Source: Proteiniphilum sp. X52 (lineage in GTDB: Bacteria; Bacteroidota; Bacteroidia; Bacteroidales; Dysgonomonadaceae). Taken from it: DNA of 64,000 bases. Under the pieces are notes generated by a model that ran no database searches, was not told the origin of the DNA, and was given only the letters and a program-made list of their open reading frames with translations. The stretch spans positions 1 to 64,000 of the forward strand of contig NZ_RDSD01000018.1 in the NCBI RefSeq assembly GCF_003712195.1. The letters are read 5' to 3'. Both the position numbers and the translations under genes were made by a program. The number at the start of each line of letters is the position of its first letter. Position 1 is the stretch's first letter. Positions 52,312 through 60,967 of the stretch are shown here, piece by piece.

Positions 52312-54021
52312 ATGGCTTATGAAATAATCATGCCCAAGGCCGGTATTGACATGACCGAAGGGCAAGTGGTGAAATGGTTGAAGAAAGAGGGTGATCCGGT
52401 AAAAGAAGGCGAGATTATTCTTGAGATAATGACCGACAAAACCAGTATGGAGATCGAAGCGGAAGCATCGGGTATCCTGTTGAAGATCGTGCATCCCGAT
52501 GGTGATACCGTACCGGTAACAGAAGTGATCGGCTATATCGGGGCGGAGAACGAGTCGGTTGACACGCTGATGCCCGAAGTGATTGAGGATACCGGAGAGA
52601 AGGAGAGTGAGGAAGACAAGCGGATGATCCGTCTTGAGGACAATTACAATGTGGTGGTGATAGGAGGAGGCCCCGCCGGATATGTGGCCGCCATTAAGGC
52701 GGCGCAATTGGGAGCCAGGGTGGCCATTGTGGAGAAAGGCGAGTTTGGCGGTACCTGTCTGAATGTGGGATGTATCCCCACCAAAGCATATCTGAAGAAT
52801 GCCGAGATCATCGAACATATCCGCGAAGCATCCACAAGAGGGATTCTCATCGACAGTTCACAGATCAAAGTGGATATGGAGAAAGTGCAGGAGTACAAAA
52901 ACGGGGTAGTGAAAAAACTGACCAGCGGTGTTGTGGCACTCCTCAAGAGCAATGGTGTGGACATTTATCAGGGCATTGGCAAGATCAACAAGAATAAAGA
53001 TGTGGTAGTGAACGACTCGCAGATCCTCAAAGCCGACAAGATTATCCTGGCAGGTGGCTCCAAAGCATCCAAGATCAATATCCCCGGTATCGAGAGCGAC
53101 AAGGTGCTCACCAGCGACGATCTTCTCGCTATCAAGGAGGTGCCCGAGACACTGGCTGTCATTGGCGGTGGCGTGATCGGCACTGAGATGGGACAATCGT
53201 TTGCCGGCCTCGGATCCAAAGTGATTATCATCGAGATGATGGATCGTATTGTGCCGCCTCTTGACCATGAGGTTTCTGCCGAATTGACCAAGATCATCAA
53301 GAAGAAAGGCATGACAGTAATTACCTCTGCCCGTATTACTGAAATCGTGGATAAAGGTGATAAACTGGAGATCAAGATCGACGGGAAAGAGTCGGTGATC
53401 GCCGATAAGGCGTTGATCTCTATTGGCCGTGTACCCGATCTGGAAGGGATGGGTGAGATGAAATTCGAAACCGAGCGGGGCAAGATAAAGGTGGACAAAT
53501 ACATGGAGACGAGCGTGAAAGGGATTTACGCGCCCGGCGACGTAAACGGCATCAAGATGCTTGCGCACGTGGCTTTCCGCATGGGTGAGGTAGCCGCCGA
53601 AAATGTGGTAAAGGGCAATCATCGTTCCATCAAGTTGCTTTCAGCTCCGTCGGTGGTCTATACCTCTCCGGAGGTCGCGATGGTCGGCCTGACCGAAGAA
53701 GAAGCGCGGGCGAAGTATGACGATATCCGTATCGGGCGGTTCAACTTTGCCGCCAACGGTCGTGCTTTGGCGTCAAGTGAAGCGTATGGTTTCGTGAAAG
53801 TGATTGCTGATAACCGCTATGGTGAAGTGCTGGGGGTGCATATCATTGGCCCGTCTGCCGCGGAAATCATTACCCAGGCGTCGTTGATCATGGAAATGGA
53901 GATTACCGTGGATGAAGTGATAAAGACCATCTACGGGCATCCCACCTATTCCGAAGCGTTGTTCGAGGCATTTGCCGATGTGCTGGGTGAAGCGGTGCAT
54001 ATCCCCAAAAAGAAGAAGTAA
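52312..54021 (+). CDS. lpdA: Dihydrolipoamide dehydrogenase with N-terminal lipoyl domain
   Basis: The 569-residue protein starts with a biotinyl/lipoyl domain (about 1-80) whose lipoylated residue would be Lys43 in EIMTDKTSMEIEAEASG. A charged linker precedes the flavoprotein part (from about 108): YNVVVIGGGPAGYVAAIKAA, the redox disulfide GGTCLNVGCIPTKA (Cys149/Cys154) and the NAD site VIGGGVIGTEMGQSFAGLGS. The C-terminal base is in YGHPTYSEALFEAF. It reoxidises dihydrolipoamide with NAD. With a lipoyl-free E2, this arm must serve E1, E2 and E3. It ends the operon before a strong terminator. Confidence 0.95.
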   Translation: MAYEIIMPKAGIDMTEGQVVKWLKKEGDPVKEGEIILEIMTDKTSMEIEAEASGILLKIVHPDGDTVPVTEVIGYIGAENESVDTLMPEVIEDTGEKESEEDKRMIRLEDNYNVVVIGGGPAGYVAAIKAAQLGARVAIVEKGEFGGTCLNVGCIPTKAYLKNAEIIEHIREASTRGILIDSSQIKVDMEKVQEYKNGVVKKLTSGVVALLKSNGVDIYQGIGKINKNKDVVVNDSQILKADKIILAGGSKASKINIPGIESDKVLTSDDLLAIKEVPETLAVIGGGVIGTEMGQSFAGLGSKVIIIEMMDRIVPPLDHEVSAELTKIIKKKGMTVITSARITEIVDKGDKLEIKIDGKESVIADKALISIGRVPDLEGMGEMKFETERGKIKVDKYMETSVKGIYAPGDVNGIKMLAHVAFRMGEVAAENVVKGNHRSIKLLSAPSVVYTSPEVAMVGLTEEEARAKYDDIRIGRFNFAANGRALASSEAYGFVKVIADNRYGEVLGVHIIGPSAAEIITQASLIMEMEITVDEVIKTIYGHPTYSEALFEAFADVLGEAVHIPKKKK

Positions 54022-54042
54022 ATAAATTATATATTGCTTGTG

Positions 54043-54084
54043 GCGGGTTCCGGCAGAAAGATGACCGGGGCCCGCTCTTTTTTA
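54043..54084. terminator. Intrinsic terminator between convergent operons
   Basis: GCGGG-TT-CCGG ... CCGG-GG-CCCGC followed by TCTTTTTT. It closes the dehydrogenase operon. The stop codon of the convergent pnuT gene lies in the T-run. Confidence 0.85.
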
Positions 54085-54672
54085 TCCTTTTTCCCCTTTC
54101 ATCATCCGTTTCCATTTGAAATAACCGAATACGGAGATCACCGAATAGATCGCGAAGAGAATGGAAGTGGGGTAGAGTCCTTTCCATATATAAAGTCCGC
54201 AGGAAACAATATTCACCAAGAACCAAAACCACCATTGTTCCACATGTTTGTGGGCAAGCAACCACATTCCGAGGATGCTAAGCGCTGTGGTGAAGCTGTC
54301 GCCGTAGGGGACGGGACTGTCGGTGAAACGGATCAGTATAAAGGCGATAACTGCAAAAACAACAGTGCCTATCAACGACAGAGGCAGGATATAGTGTCGG
54401 GGGGTGTGGCTGATCGGCAGCTCCGATCCTTCCGATTGATGCTTTGTCCATCGCATCCAGCCGTAGATAGTGGCGAAGAAGTAGTACACATTAATTCCCA
54501 TGTCGGCATAGAACTTGCTCTGGAAGAATATCCACACATAGACGACAGGCATCAGCACACCCACCGGCCACAACCATTTGCTGGCATTGTATTCCAGATA
54601 CAGATAGAGTAGTCCGATCACCGCGCCGATAATTTCAATGGTCTGCATGATTTGGTTTTTATGTAAAGGCAA
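54082..54672 (-). CDS. pnuT: PnuC-family transporter, probably thiamine (PnuT)
   Basis: The 196-residue inner-membrane protein has about seven helices: IIGAVIGLLYLYLEYNASKW, WPVGVLMPVVYVWIFFQSKF, YADMGINVYYFFATIYGWMR and ILPLSLIGTVVFAVIAFILI, then the family's W-rich end HKHVEQWWFWFLVNIVSCGL. PnuC relatives carry nicotinamide riboside, riboflavin or thiamine by facilitated diffusion, coupled to phosphorylation in the cell. Thiamine is inferred because the gene follows a riboswitch-controlled TonB receptor in the same operon, 51 bases downstream. The thiamine kinase at 46615 could trap the substrate. Confidence 0.88.
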   Translation of the reverse strand: MPLHKNQIMQTIEIIGAVIGLLYLYLEYNASKWLWPVGVLMPVVYVWIFFQSKFYADMGINVYYFFATIYGWMRWTKHQSEGSELPISHTPRHYILPLSLIGTVVFAVIAFILIRFTDSPVPYGDSFTTALSILGMWLLAHKHVEQWWFWFLVNIVSCGLYIWKGLYPTSILFAIYSVISVFGYFKWKRMMKGEKG

Positions 54673-54723
54673 ACGGATTTCCCCGGTGAAGGGAGAAAAT
54701 CCGTTTACTATGTATATGATTTC

Positions 54724-56958
54724 CTAGAAACTTAACGTAAGCCGCGCCGTATAATTCCTGGGTGCCTGAGGATAGTATCCAGTCCGATTGATGGTGCTTC
54801 CGTTCTCAAAAGCATCTGTGGATGCCCATCCATTGGCTACATATTTCTTGTTGAACAGGTTATTGACAAAAACCTGGAGGTTGAGAGTTCCCAGGGCCGA
54901 TGGCTTAAAGGTATAACCGGCGGAAAAGTTACTCACGAAATAGGCGTCGATCGATTTTGCATCGTCCGATGTGTTGTCGAGATACTGTTTGCTTACATAT
55001 TTCCCTATCAGGTTTAGGTAGAGAGCGTTTGTGGGCTGCCAGGTAACTCCTATGGCACTCACCAGGCTGGGTGAGAATGAAATGTCGGTCGTCCCGTAAT
55101 CTTCGGATATCTGTCCTATCCTCTTGCTATCCTCCTCGTTATGATACAGGTCAAAGTAGGCCGTGTAGTTGTCGATCTTGTTCCGGCTGAGTGTGGTGTT
55201 GGCGTCCAAGAAGAATGTGTTGTTAAAGAGGGGTATGGCTGCTTCCAGTTCAATGCCGACCCGGTAGCTGTCTTTTACATTTTCCATCAATTTGTATCCT
55301 ATGTCGCTGAGCTTTCCGGTCTGTACCATTTGGTTATGGTAATCCATGTAATAGAGGTTTGCTCCTAATCGGATACCACTCTCTCCCTGATGTCGGTACC
55401 CCAACTCATAGTCGATCATCCGTTCTGGCTTGATGGGATTGACAGCGCCTCCTTTTATCCCATCTTTCAGGTCGGTTCGGAGAGGTTCGCGTTGTCCTAC
55501 GGCGGCCGAGGCATAGAACCGGTTATGGTCGTTCATCCGGAACGAAAGGCCGGCTTTCGGGTTCACGAAGTTGTAATTGAATTCTCCCGTCAGATCCATC
55601 AAATCGTCATCGACACCGCGGAAACGGTAGCCAATGCGGCGGTATTGCAGGTCACCGAAAAGAGAGAGTTTCCCGTTCAGTTGGTATTCTGCCTTGGCAA
55701 AGAGGTTCATTTCCGATTTTTCACCCACGTTGCGGTACCACTCGTAATTCTCGGGTATATTCTCCGAGTGTTTTATCCAGGGGAGCCTTCCGTAATGGTC
55801 GCCGTCATAGAAACTGTACATTCCGCCAAAGGTCACTTCCAGGTTATTCTTTGTATAGTTGAAACTGAGGTTGGCCACGTAAAAATCATTTTTCATCAAC
55901 TTTTGCCGTACGAAGTCGGTGCGGCTATAGGTGCTGTCGCCAATTGTCTGCGGCTTTAACCCGAAATCGGAATATTTTCTGTTGTAGCGGTAATTTTCGT
56001 AGTAGCCGTAACCATGGTTGTAGCTGAGTCCCGCGTTCATCGTTAGATTCCGGCCCAGTTCCCTTGCAAGGGTGAGTTGCAGGATATCGGAGTAATAATT
56101 GTCGGTTTCATTGTCATAGTAGAGCCTGTTGCCCGCGTCGTCTTTGTATTCCCCGGCCGGATTGTAACGCCGTCCATACTCTTGGTCCTTCATTTGCTTT
56201 TCAGAAACACCCACCCAGGTGATGCCGGTATGTTGAATCCCTTTCATGTAGATCATACGAAACAGCTGCTTGTCAGTGTAATGGGATAATGCGGCATACA
56301 GGTTGGTGTGGTCCACCTTCCCGTTTCTTATATAGCCATCGGCCAACACACGGGAATAGCGGGTGTCGAACGAAAATCCATTCTTCAATATCCCTGTTCC
56401 CGCGGCTATATTGGACAAGAATGTGCCATAACTGCCTACCGCGGTAGAAGCTTCCCCATAGGCCTCGGAACGCGCCCCGGCCGTTTGCAGGGAGATGCTG
56501 GCTCCAAAAGCGGCCGATCCATTGGTGGATGTTCCCACCCCCCGCTGTATCTGGATGTTCTGTAATGAGTGGGATAGATCGGGCAAGTTTACCCAATAGA
56601 CCTCCTGGCTTTCGGGATTGTTCAACGGTACCCCGTTGAGGGTCACGTTGATGCGCGTGGCGTCGGTGCCCCTGATCCTGAATGCCGCATTGCCTACGCC
56701 TAATCCGTCCTCGGTAAAAGAGACCAATGACGGGGTAGTTTGCAGGATAGCCGGAATATTTCGGGCCGCATTCTGTTTCCGTATCTCTGACGAAGAGATG
56801 TTGGAATAGGCCACCGGTGTGTTTTGCCCGGCGCGGGTGGCGGAAACAATTACCTCTTCCAGTTGAATTTGACTAAGAGTGTCGGATGGCACCTCATGTG
56901 CCTTTGCTTGATAGACCAATGCCAACAGGATTGCCGGCAATAAAAAAACCTTTTTCAT
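54724..56958 (-). CDS. TonB-dependent outer-membrane receptor for thiamine
   Basis: The 744-residue receptor has a signal peptide (VFLLPAILLALVYQAKA). The plug contains EEVIVSATRAGQNTPVAYSN, IPAILQTTPSLVSFTEDGLG, AFRIRGTDATRINVTLNGVP and QRGVGTSTNGSAAFGASISL. The beta-barrel ends GYYPQAPRNYTARLTLSF. Unlike the SusC proteins here it lacks an STN domain and the carboxypeptidase-like domain, so it is a plain importer of the BtuB/FepA type. The TPP riboswitch in its leader shows that thiamine or a thiamine precursor is the likely cargo (inference from regulation). Confidence 0.92.
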   Translation of the reverse strand: MKKVFLLPAILLALVYQAKAHEVPSDTLSQIQLEEVIVSATRAGQNTPVAYSNISSSEIRKQNAARNIPAILQTTPSLVSFTEDGLGVGNAAFRIRGTDATRINVTLNGVPLNNPESQEVYWVNLPDLSHSLQNIQIQRGVGTSTNGSAAFGASISLQTAGARSEAYGEASTAVGSYGTFLSNIAAGTGILKNGFSFDTRYSRVLADGYIRNGKVDHTNLYAALSHYTDKQLFRMIYMKGIQHTGITWVGVSEKQMKDQEYGRRYNPAGEYKDDAGNRLYYDNETDNYYSDILQLTLARELGRNLTMNAGLSYNHGYGYYENYRYNRKYSDFGLKPQTIGDSTYSRTDFVRQKLMKNDFYVANLSFNYTKNNLEVTFGGMYSFYDGDHYGRLPWIKHSENIPENYEWYRNVGEKSEMNLFAKAEYQLNGKLSLFGDLQYRRIGYRFRGVDDDLMDLTGEFNYNFVNPKAGLSFRMNDHNRFYASAAVGQREPLRTDLKDGIKGGAVNPIKPERMIDYELGYRHQGESGIRLGANLYYMDYHNQMVQTGKLSDIGYKLMENVKDSYRVGIELEAAIPLFNNTFFLDANTTLSRNKIDNYTAYFDLYHNEEDSKRIGQISEDYGTTDISFSPSLVSAIGVTWQPTNALYLNLIGKYVSKQYLDNTSDDAKSIDAYFVSNFSAGYTFKPSALGTLNLQVFVNNLFNKKYVANGWASTDAFENGSTINRTGYYPQAPRNYTARLTLSF

Positions 56959-57077
56959 TTACTTTTACTTTAAATTTTAGGATGGACAACGCGACTTGCA
57001 TCGTGCATCGTTAATGAGTGAAATAAAAAAGGGGATTTGTGAAGATGTATACCAGAAAAACCACGAAGTGTGGACTA

Positions 57078-57158
57078 TTATTCCCTACGCCGGCATTACC
57101 CGGATCAGGTGATTTGGGTATGATCTCAGCCCGTTTACTTGGGCACCCCCTGTCGAAT
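57078..57158 (-). promoter_or_regulatory. TPP riboswitch
   Basis: On the minus strand the core reads GGGGGTGCCC, GGGCTGAGATCATACCC, CCTGATCCGGGTAATGCC and GGCGTAGGGAA, the conserved THI-box elements in order. It binds thiamine pyrophosphate and would switch off the receptor/PnuT operon when the cofactor is plentiful. The 119 bases between it and the receptor ATG hold the expression platform; no strong T-tailed hairpin is apparent, so control of translation is more likely than termination. Confidence 0.97.
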
Positions 57159-57165
57159 GAGTAAA

Positions 57166-57173
57166 CAAAGATA
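57166..57173 (-). promoter_or_regulatory. -7 box TATCTTTG for the thiamine operon
   Basis: The minus-strand TAnnTTTG match places the transcript start at the 5' edge of the TPP riboswitch, as expected. Confidence 0.6.
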
Positions 57174-57301
57174 GGCCAATTTTGTTCAGAAGGAGAGTCA
57201 TCTGCTGTTTTTTAACATCCGAAATAGTTGTCAAGGCAAAAATAACCGGTTGGATAGGTGTTGTTTTTGGATTTATTTGTAATTTCGTTCACTTAAGTCA
57301 G

Positions 57302-57367
57302 ACTATTTCCCGCAATGGCATGATCCAAGCAAGCTTGTCTTCTGCTCATCTTGCTTAACGAAATAGT
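57302..57367 (-). repeat. ACTATTTC-type palindromic repeat (best-preserved copy)
   Basis: On the minus strand ACTATTTCGTTAAGC opens the 66-bp element and GCGGGAAATAGT closes it, with CAAGC-TT-GCTTG at the centre and ATGAGCAGAAG / ATCATGCCAT in the arms. The region 57174-57510 between the thiamine promoter and the RelA/SpoT gene otherwise shows nothing I recognise. Confidence 0.65.
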
Positions 57368-57510
57368 TTGCTGAAGGGAAATTTCCGGATTTTCATCGGG
57401 CTTTTTCCATACCTGCCGTATATGGCCGATGATCATACATTGATGAATGGTGAAAAAGCGGTTAAACGGCTCATTTTAATGAACGAGCATAAACAGGGTC
57501 AAAGAGGTAT

Positions 57511-59811
57511 ATGAACGAGGAAGAAAAACTGGTTGCGGAAGACCAGATGATTGAGGATGAGTTTCAGGCTCTTCTGAGCGATTATCTGAATTCGAATCAC
57601 CGGCGGAAGGTGGACATCATCACCCGCGCGTATAACATGGCGAAAGAAGCGCATAAAGGCGCGCGCCGGCGTTCGGGAGAACCTTATATCATGCATCCGC
57701 TGGCGGTAGCCCGTATTGTGTCGAAAGAAATGGGGTTGGGGTCTACCTCCATCTCCGCTTCCCTGTTGCATGATGTGGTGGAAGATACCGATTATACCGT
57801 GGAAGATATCCGCGCGCTGTTTGGCGAGAAGATCGCGCAGATTGTGGATGGTCTGACAAAAATCTCGCATGGCATGTTTGGGGAGAATGTGTCGGCGCAG
57901 GCAGAGAACTTCAGAAAACTGCTGCTGACCATGTCGGATGATATCCGCGTGATCCTTATCAAGATCGCGGACCGGCTGCACAATATGCGTACGCTCTCTT
58001 CCATGACGATTGCCAAACAGTACAAGATCACAGGGGAGACACTCTATATTTATGCCCCGTTAGCGCATCGCCTGGGGCTTTTTGCTATCAAAACCGAACT
58101 GGAAGAACTCTGTTTCAAGTATGAGCATCCTGAAACCTATGCCGACCTGACACGAAAGATTGAGGAGACAGCGCCGGAGCGAAACAAGATATATGAAAAT
58201 TTCGCCGTTCCAGTGATAAAGGCGCTCGATAAGATGGATATGGAATATGAGATGCGGGCGCGGGTCAAGTCGGTCTATTCCATTTGGAACAAGATGCAGA
58301 CCAAAGGGATTGAATTCTCGGAGGTGTACGACCTGTTTGCCGTGCGGATTATTTTCGAAGTACATCCCGGTATGGATGAGAAAAAGCAATGCTGGGACAT
58401 TTACTCCGCCATCACCGATATATACAAACTTCGTCCTGACCGTATTCGCGACTGGGTGAGCCATCCCAAGGCCAACGGTTATCAGGCGCTGCATCTTACG
58501 GTGATGGGGCCGGACGGAAAATGGATCGAAATACAGATCCGCAGCCGCCGGATGGACGATATTGCCGAAAAAGGATTTGCCGCCCACTGGAAATATAAGG
58601 AAAACAGGATTGAAGAGGACAATGAATTGGACAAATGGTTGAAAACCATCCAGGAGGTGCTGGCCAATCCGAATCCGAATGCCATCGACTTTCTGGATAC
58701 GGTAAAGATGAATCTTTTCTCGTCTGAAATTTTCGTGTTCACTCCCAAAGGCGAGATAAAAACCCTTCCGCAGGGAGCGACGGCACTCGATTTCGCCTAT
58801 ACCATCCATACCAGGGTAGGCGATCATTGTTTAGGCGCCAAGGTGAATCATACGCTGGTCCCACTCAGTCGGAAGCTAAGTAGTGGCGATCAGGTGGAGA
58901 TACTCACCTCTCAATCGGTCAACCCGCAGCCGGAATGGCTCAATTTCGTCACCACGGCCAAAGCCCGGACTAAGATTGAGGCGTCGTTGCGGCGGCAGCG
59001 GCGAAGGATTACCGAAAAGGGGCGGAAAATGCTTGAAGAGCTGTTTGAAAATGAACCTATCGACAACACAGTCTTTAATAAGATACTTCATGTGTATAAG
59101 GCTGAGAACAAAGATGACCTTTATTATCTGATCGGCAATAACGAAGTTTCGCTTCCTTCCAATAAAGAGGCCTTCTTTAAAATGAAGATCGAACCGGAGA
59201 AACAGGATAACCTGTTCGTGCGGTATATGAAACAGGCGATGAATGCCATCAAAAAGGCGCCGCCTGTCGATCAGAGGAATATAAAGAACGGACAAAAGGA
59301 ATCCGAAGCATCCGTGGTGTCGGAAGAGTTGGCGGGAGAAAGGGAGAAGATTGACCGGAAAGCTGATTTCCTGCTTACGGAAACCAATTTCCGCAAGAAT
59401 TTCATTGTTTCTTCCTGTTGTAACCCGCTTCCGGGTGACGAGGTATTCGGCTATGTGACCGAGAAAGAGGAGGTGGAGGTGCACAAACGTTCCTGCCGGA
59501 CAGGCTTGAAGTTGAAATCCAGTTTTGGTGACCGGATCATTGCGGTGAAATGGGGCGATTACCGGCAATATTCTTTTTTGGCATCCATCGTTTTTACGGG
59601 AATAGACCGGGTGGGGATATTGGGAACCATACTGTCGAAACTGTCAGAGGATGTGGTGGTGAACATACAGAGCGTAAATGTTTCCACCAATGACGGCATC
59701 TTTGAGGGCGTGTTCAATATACATGTCCATAGCGCGGAAGAAGTGAATCAACTCTGTGCCAAGATAGCAAAAGTGGACGGTGTAAGCACCGTCCACAGAT
59801 CCACTATTTAA
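57511..59811 (+). CDS. rsh: RelA/SpoT-family (p)ppGpp synthetase/hydrolase
   Basis: The 766-residue stringent-response enzyme has an HD hydrolase domain (about 35-190: GEPYIMHPLAVARIV, LLHDVVEDTDYTVEDI, VILIKIADRLHNMRTL). The synthetase domain spans about 230-350 (SEVYDLFAVRIIFEV, SHPKANGYQALHLTV, EIQIRSRRMDDIAEKGFAAH). A TGS domain (about 410-470) and a zinc-finger-like region (VSSCCNPLPGDEVFGYVTEK) lead to a C-terminal ACT domain. The HD motif is intact, so both synthesis and hydrolysis are expected. It is a single gene whose 3' end overlaps the convergent gene at 59804 by eight bases. Confidence 0.96.
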   Translation: MNEEEKLVAEDQMIEDEFQALLSDYLNSNHRRKVDIITRAYNMAKEAHKGARRRSGEPYIMHPLAVARIVSKEMGLGSTSISASLLHDVVEDTDYTVEDIRALFGEKIAQIVDGLTKISHGMFGENVSAQAENFRKLLLTMSDDIRVILIKIADRLHNMRTLSSMTIAKQYKITGETLYIYAPLAHRLGLFAIKTELEELCFKYEHPETYADLTRKIEETAPERNKIYENFAVPVIKALDKMDMEYEMRARVKSVYSIWNKMQTKGIEFSEVYDLFAVRIIFEVHPGMDEKKQCWDIYSAITDIYKLRPDRIRDWVSHPKANGYQALHLTVMGPDGKWIEIQIRSRRMDDIAEKGFAAHWKYKENRIEEDNELDKWLKTIQEVLANPNPNAIDFLDTVKMNLFSSEIFVFTPKGEIKTLPQGATALDFAYTIHTRVGDHCLGAKVNHTLVPLSRKLSSGDQVEILTSQSVNPQPEWLNFVTTAKARTKIEASLRRQRRRITEKGRKMLEELFENEPIDNTVFNKILHVYKAENKDDLYYLIGNNEVSLPSNKEAFFKMKIEPEKQDNLFVRYMKQAMNAIKKAPPVDQRNIKNGQKESEASVVSEELAGEREKIDRKADFLLTETNFRKNFIVSSCCNPLPGDEVFGYVTEKEEVEVHKRSCRTGLKLKSSFGDRIIAVKWGDYRQYSFLASIVFTGIDRVGILGTILSKLSEDVVVNIQSVNVSTNDGIFEGVFNIHVHSAEEVNQLCAKIAKVDGVSTVHRSTI

Positions 59812-60187
59812 TTCTTTTTCTTTTTCTACCGAACAGCATGGATGGAATCTTCCTGACAGCAAATGCTATGAGTGCCGGTTTGGCGACTTTCCATGAGAGG
59901 GATCCTATAAGAGGGAGATTCGACAAGGCGAGATTCAACCAGGGGTTGGTCCTCCTTGTCCCAAAAGGAGTGATGGAATAAGAAGAACCGCTCGACAAAT
60001 GATTTACTGTTTCGGCCAGTTTTGATTTTACCGAGGAAGTGATGCCTTTGGTGAGCATCGTTCCCCAGTTATCGTTCAAATACTGTAATTGATACGATAG
60101 CCGTTGACTTGCAATGACACGTTCTTCACGCAACCGTTTCTTTTCTAACCGAAGTTCCTCCAGCGGAGTCAATTTATAGGTACTCAT
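59804..60187 (-). CDS. Hypothetical protein of the YtxH/holin-like operon
   Basis: The 127-residue basic protein has a charged, coiled-coil-like start (LTPLEELRLEKKRLREERVI) and a weakly amphipathic middle (LTKGITSSVKSKLAETVNHL). The end is hydrophobic-to-basic (WLNLALSNLPLIGSLSW, RKIPSMLFGRKRKRIK). It has no clear family. It overlaps the holin-like gene by four bases (ATGA), so it is translated from the same message, and such triplets recur in Bacteroidetes. It may associate with the inner membrane; the function is unknown. Confidence 0.75.
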   Translation of the reverse strand: MSTYKLTPLEELRLEKKRLREERVIASQRLSYQLQYLNDNWGTMLTKGITSSVKSKLAETVNHLSSGSSYSITPFGTRRTNPWLNLALSNLPLIGSLSWKVAKPALIAFAVRKIPSMLFGRKRKRIK

Positions 60188-60561
60188 TTGTCACTCTTTT
60201 TATTATCCTTATCATCTTGCGCCATCAGAAAGCGTACTACCCCATTTGATATTTTCCGGTTGAAACGCTTTTTCAAAAGTAGCATGATCAGCAACACCAA
60301 AATGGAAAATGCGGATACAATGCCGAAGCCTGCCCAGAGGCTTTCAAGCAGTTCAGCCAGGTAGAGGGCTGCTGTTACCAGCGCGAAAAAAAGCGCTACC
60401 AAAGCGATCCATGCTATGATCAGACCATAACTGATCGAGGCTGAACCCAGACTCACTTTCTCATACACTTCCAGTTTCGCCAGTTCGAGCGAACTGGAGA
60501 TGAAGTTCGAAATATCATCCCGCATTTCCTCGAATAGCGTGCTCACTTTTTTCTCTTCCAT
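60184..60561 (-). CDS. Phage_holin_3_6-type membrane protein
   Basis: The 125-residue protein has two adjacent membrane helices (SYGLIIAWIALVALFFALVT and LWAGFGIVSAFSILVLLIML), an N-terminal amphipathic region (ISNFISSSLELAKLEVYEKV) and a charged tail (DDKDNKKSDK). It matches the superfamily named after holins (DUF1469). In chromosomal YtxH operons this is a household envelope protein and not a lysis gene; no other phage genes are nearby. It lies 30 bases downstream of the YtxH gene. Confidence 0.85.
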   Translation of the reverse strand: MEEKKVSTLFEEMRDDISNFISSSLELAKLEVYEKVSLGSASISYGLIIAWIALVALFFALVTAALYLAELLESLWAGFGIVSAFSILVLLIMLLLKKRFNRKISNGVVRFLMAQDDKDNKKSDK

Positions 60562-60591
60562 CGTTTTGTTCGGTTAAAGGATAAGATATAT

Positions 60592-60834
60592 TTATTGTTT
60601 TGCCAGCTCTTTCTTGGCTATTTCGGCAATGTCATCTATATCTTCCTTTAAATCCTGTACTTCGCTTTTCCCTTTGTAGATAGCGGTTTTGACATTGGCA
60701 CGTACTTTATCCGCAAACTCGTTAGCCTGCTCCAGCCACTCCTCTTTTCTGTCACTTCCCATAATGTAACCTACTGCAGCTCCGAGAGCAACGCCGATTC
60801 CTAAACCTAATAATAGTTTTGCTTCTGATTTCAT
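60592..60834 (-). CDS. YtxH domain-containing protein
   Basis: The 80-residue protein has an N-terminal glycine-rich membrane segment (LLLGLGIGVALGAAVGYIMG). A charged helix follows (SDRKEEWLEQANEFADKVRA, YKGKSEVQDLKEDIDDIAEI), as in YtxH/GvpP-like general-stress proteins. It is the first gene of a three-gene envelope operon (YtxH, holin-like, hypothetical). The function is unknown; stress induction is inferred from relatives. Confidence 0.85.
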   Translation of the reverse strand: MKSEAKLLLGLGIGVALGAAVGYIMGSDRKEEWLEQANEFADKVRANVKTAIYKGKSEVQDLKEDIDDIAEIAKKELAKQ

Positions 60835-60967
60835 AATTTTTGCGTTTAATAATTAATAGTTAGTTGTTTTGATATTCAATCAAGTTTTGTCGCTCCAATA
60901 CCTGTACTAAATAGAACACATTACCGGCAAAATTGTTTTTCGAAACTGTAATTTCCGGGATCGGTGA

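Noticed and set aside
60184-60561. Prophage lysis gene suggested by the holin-like protein
   Set aside because: It belongs to a YtxH envelope operon, and no endolysin, capsid or integrase gene is nearby.
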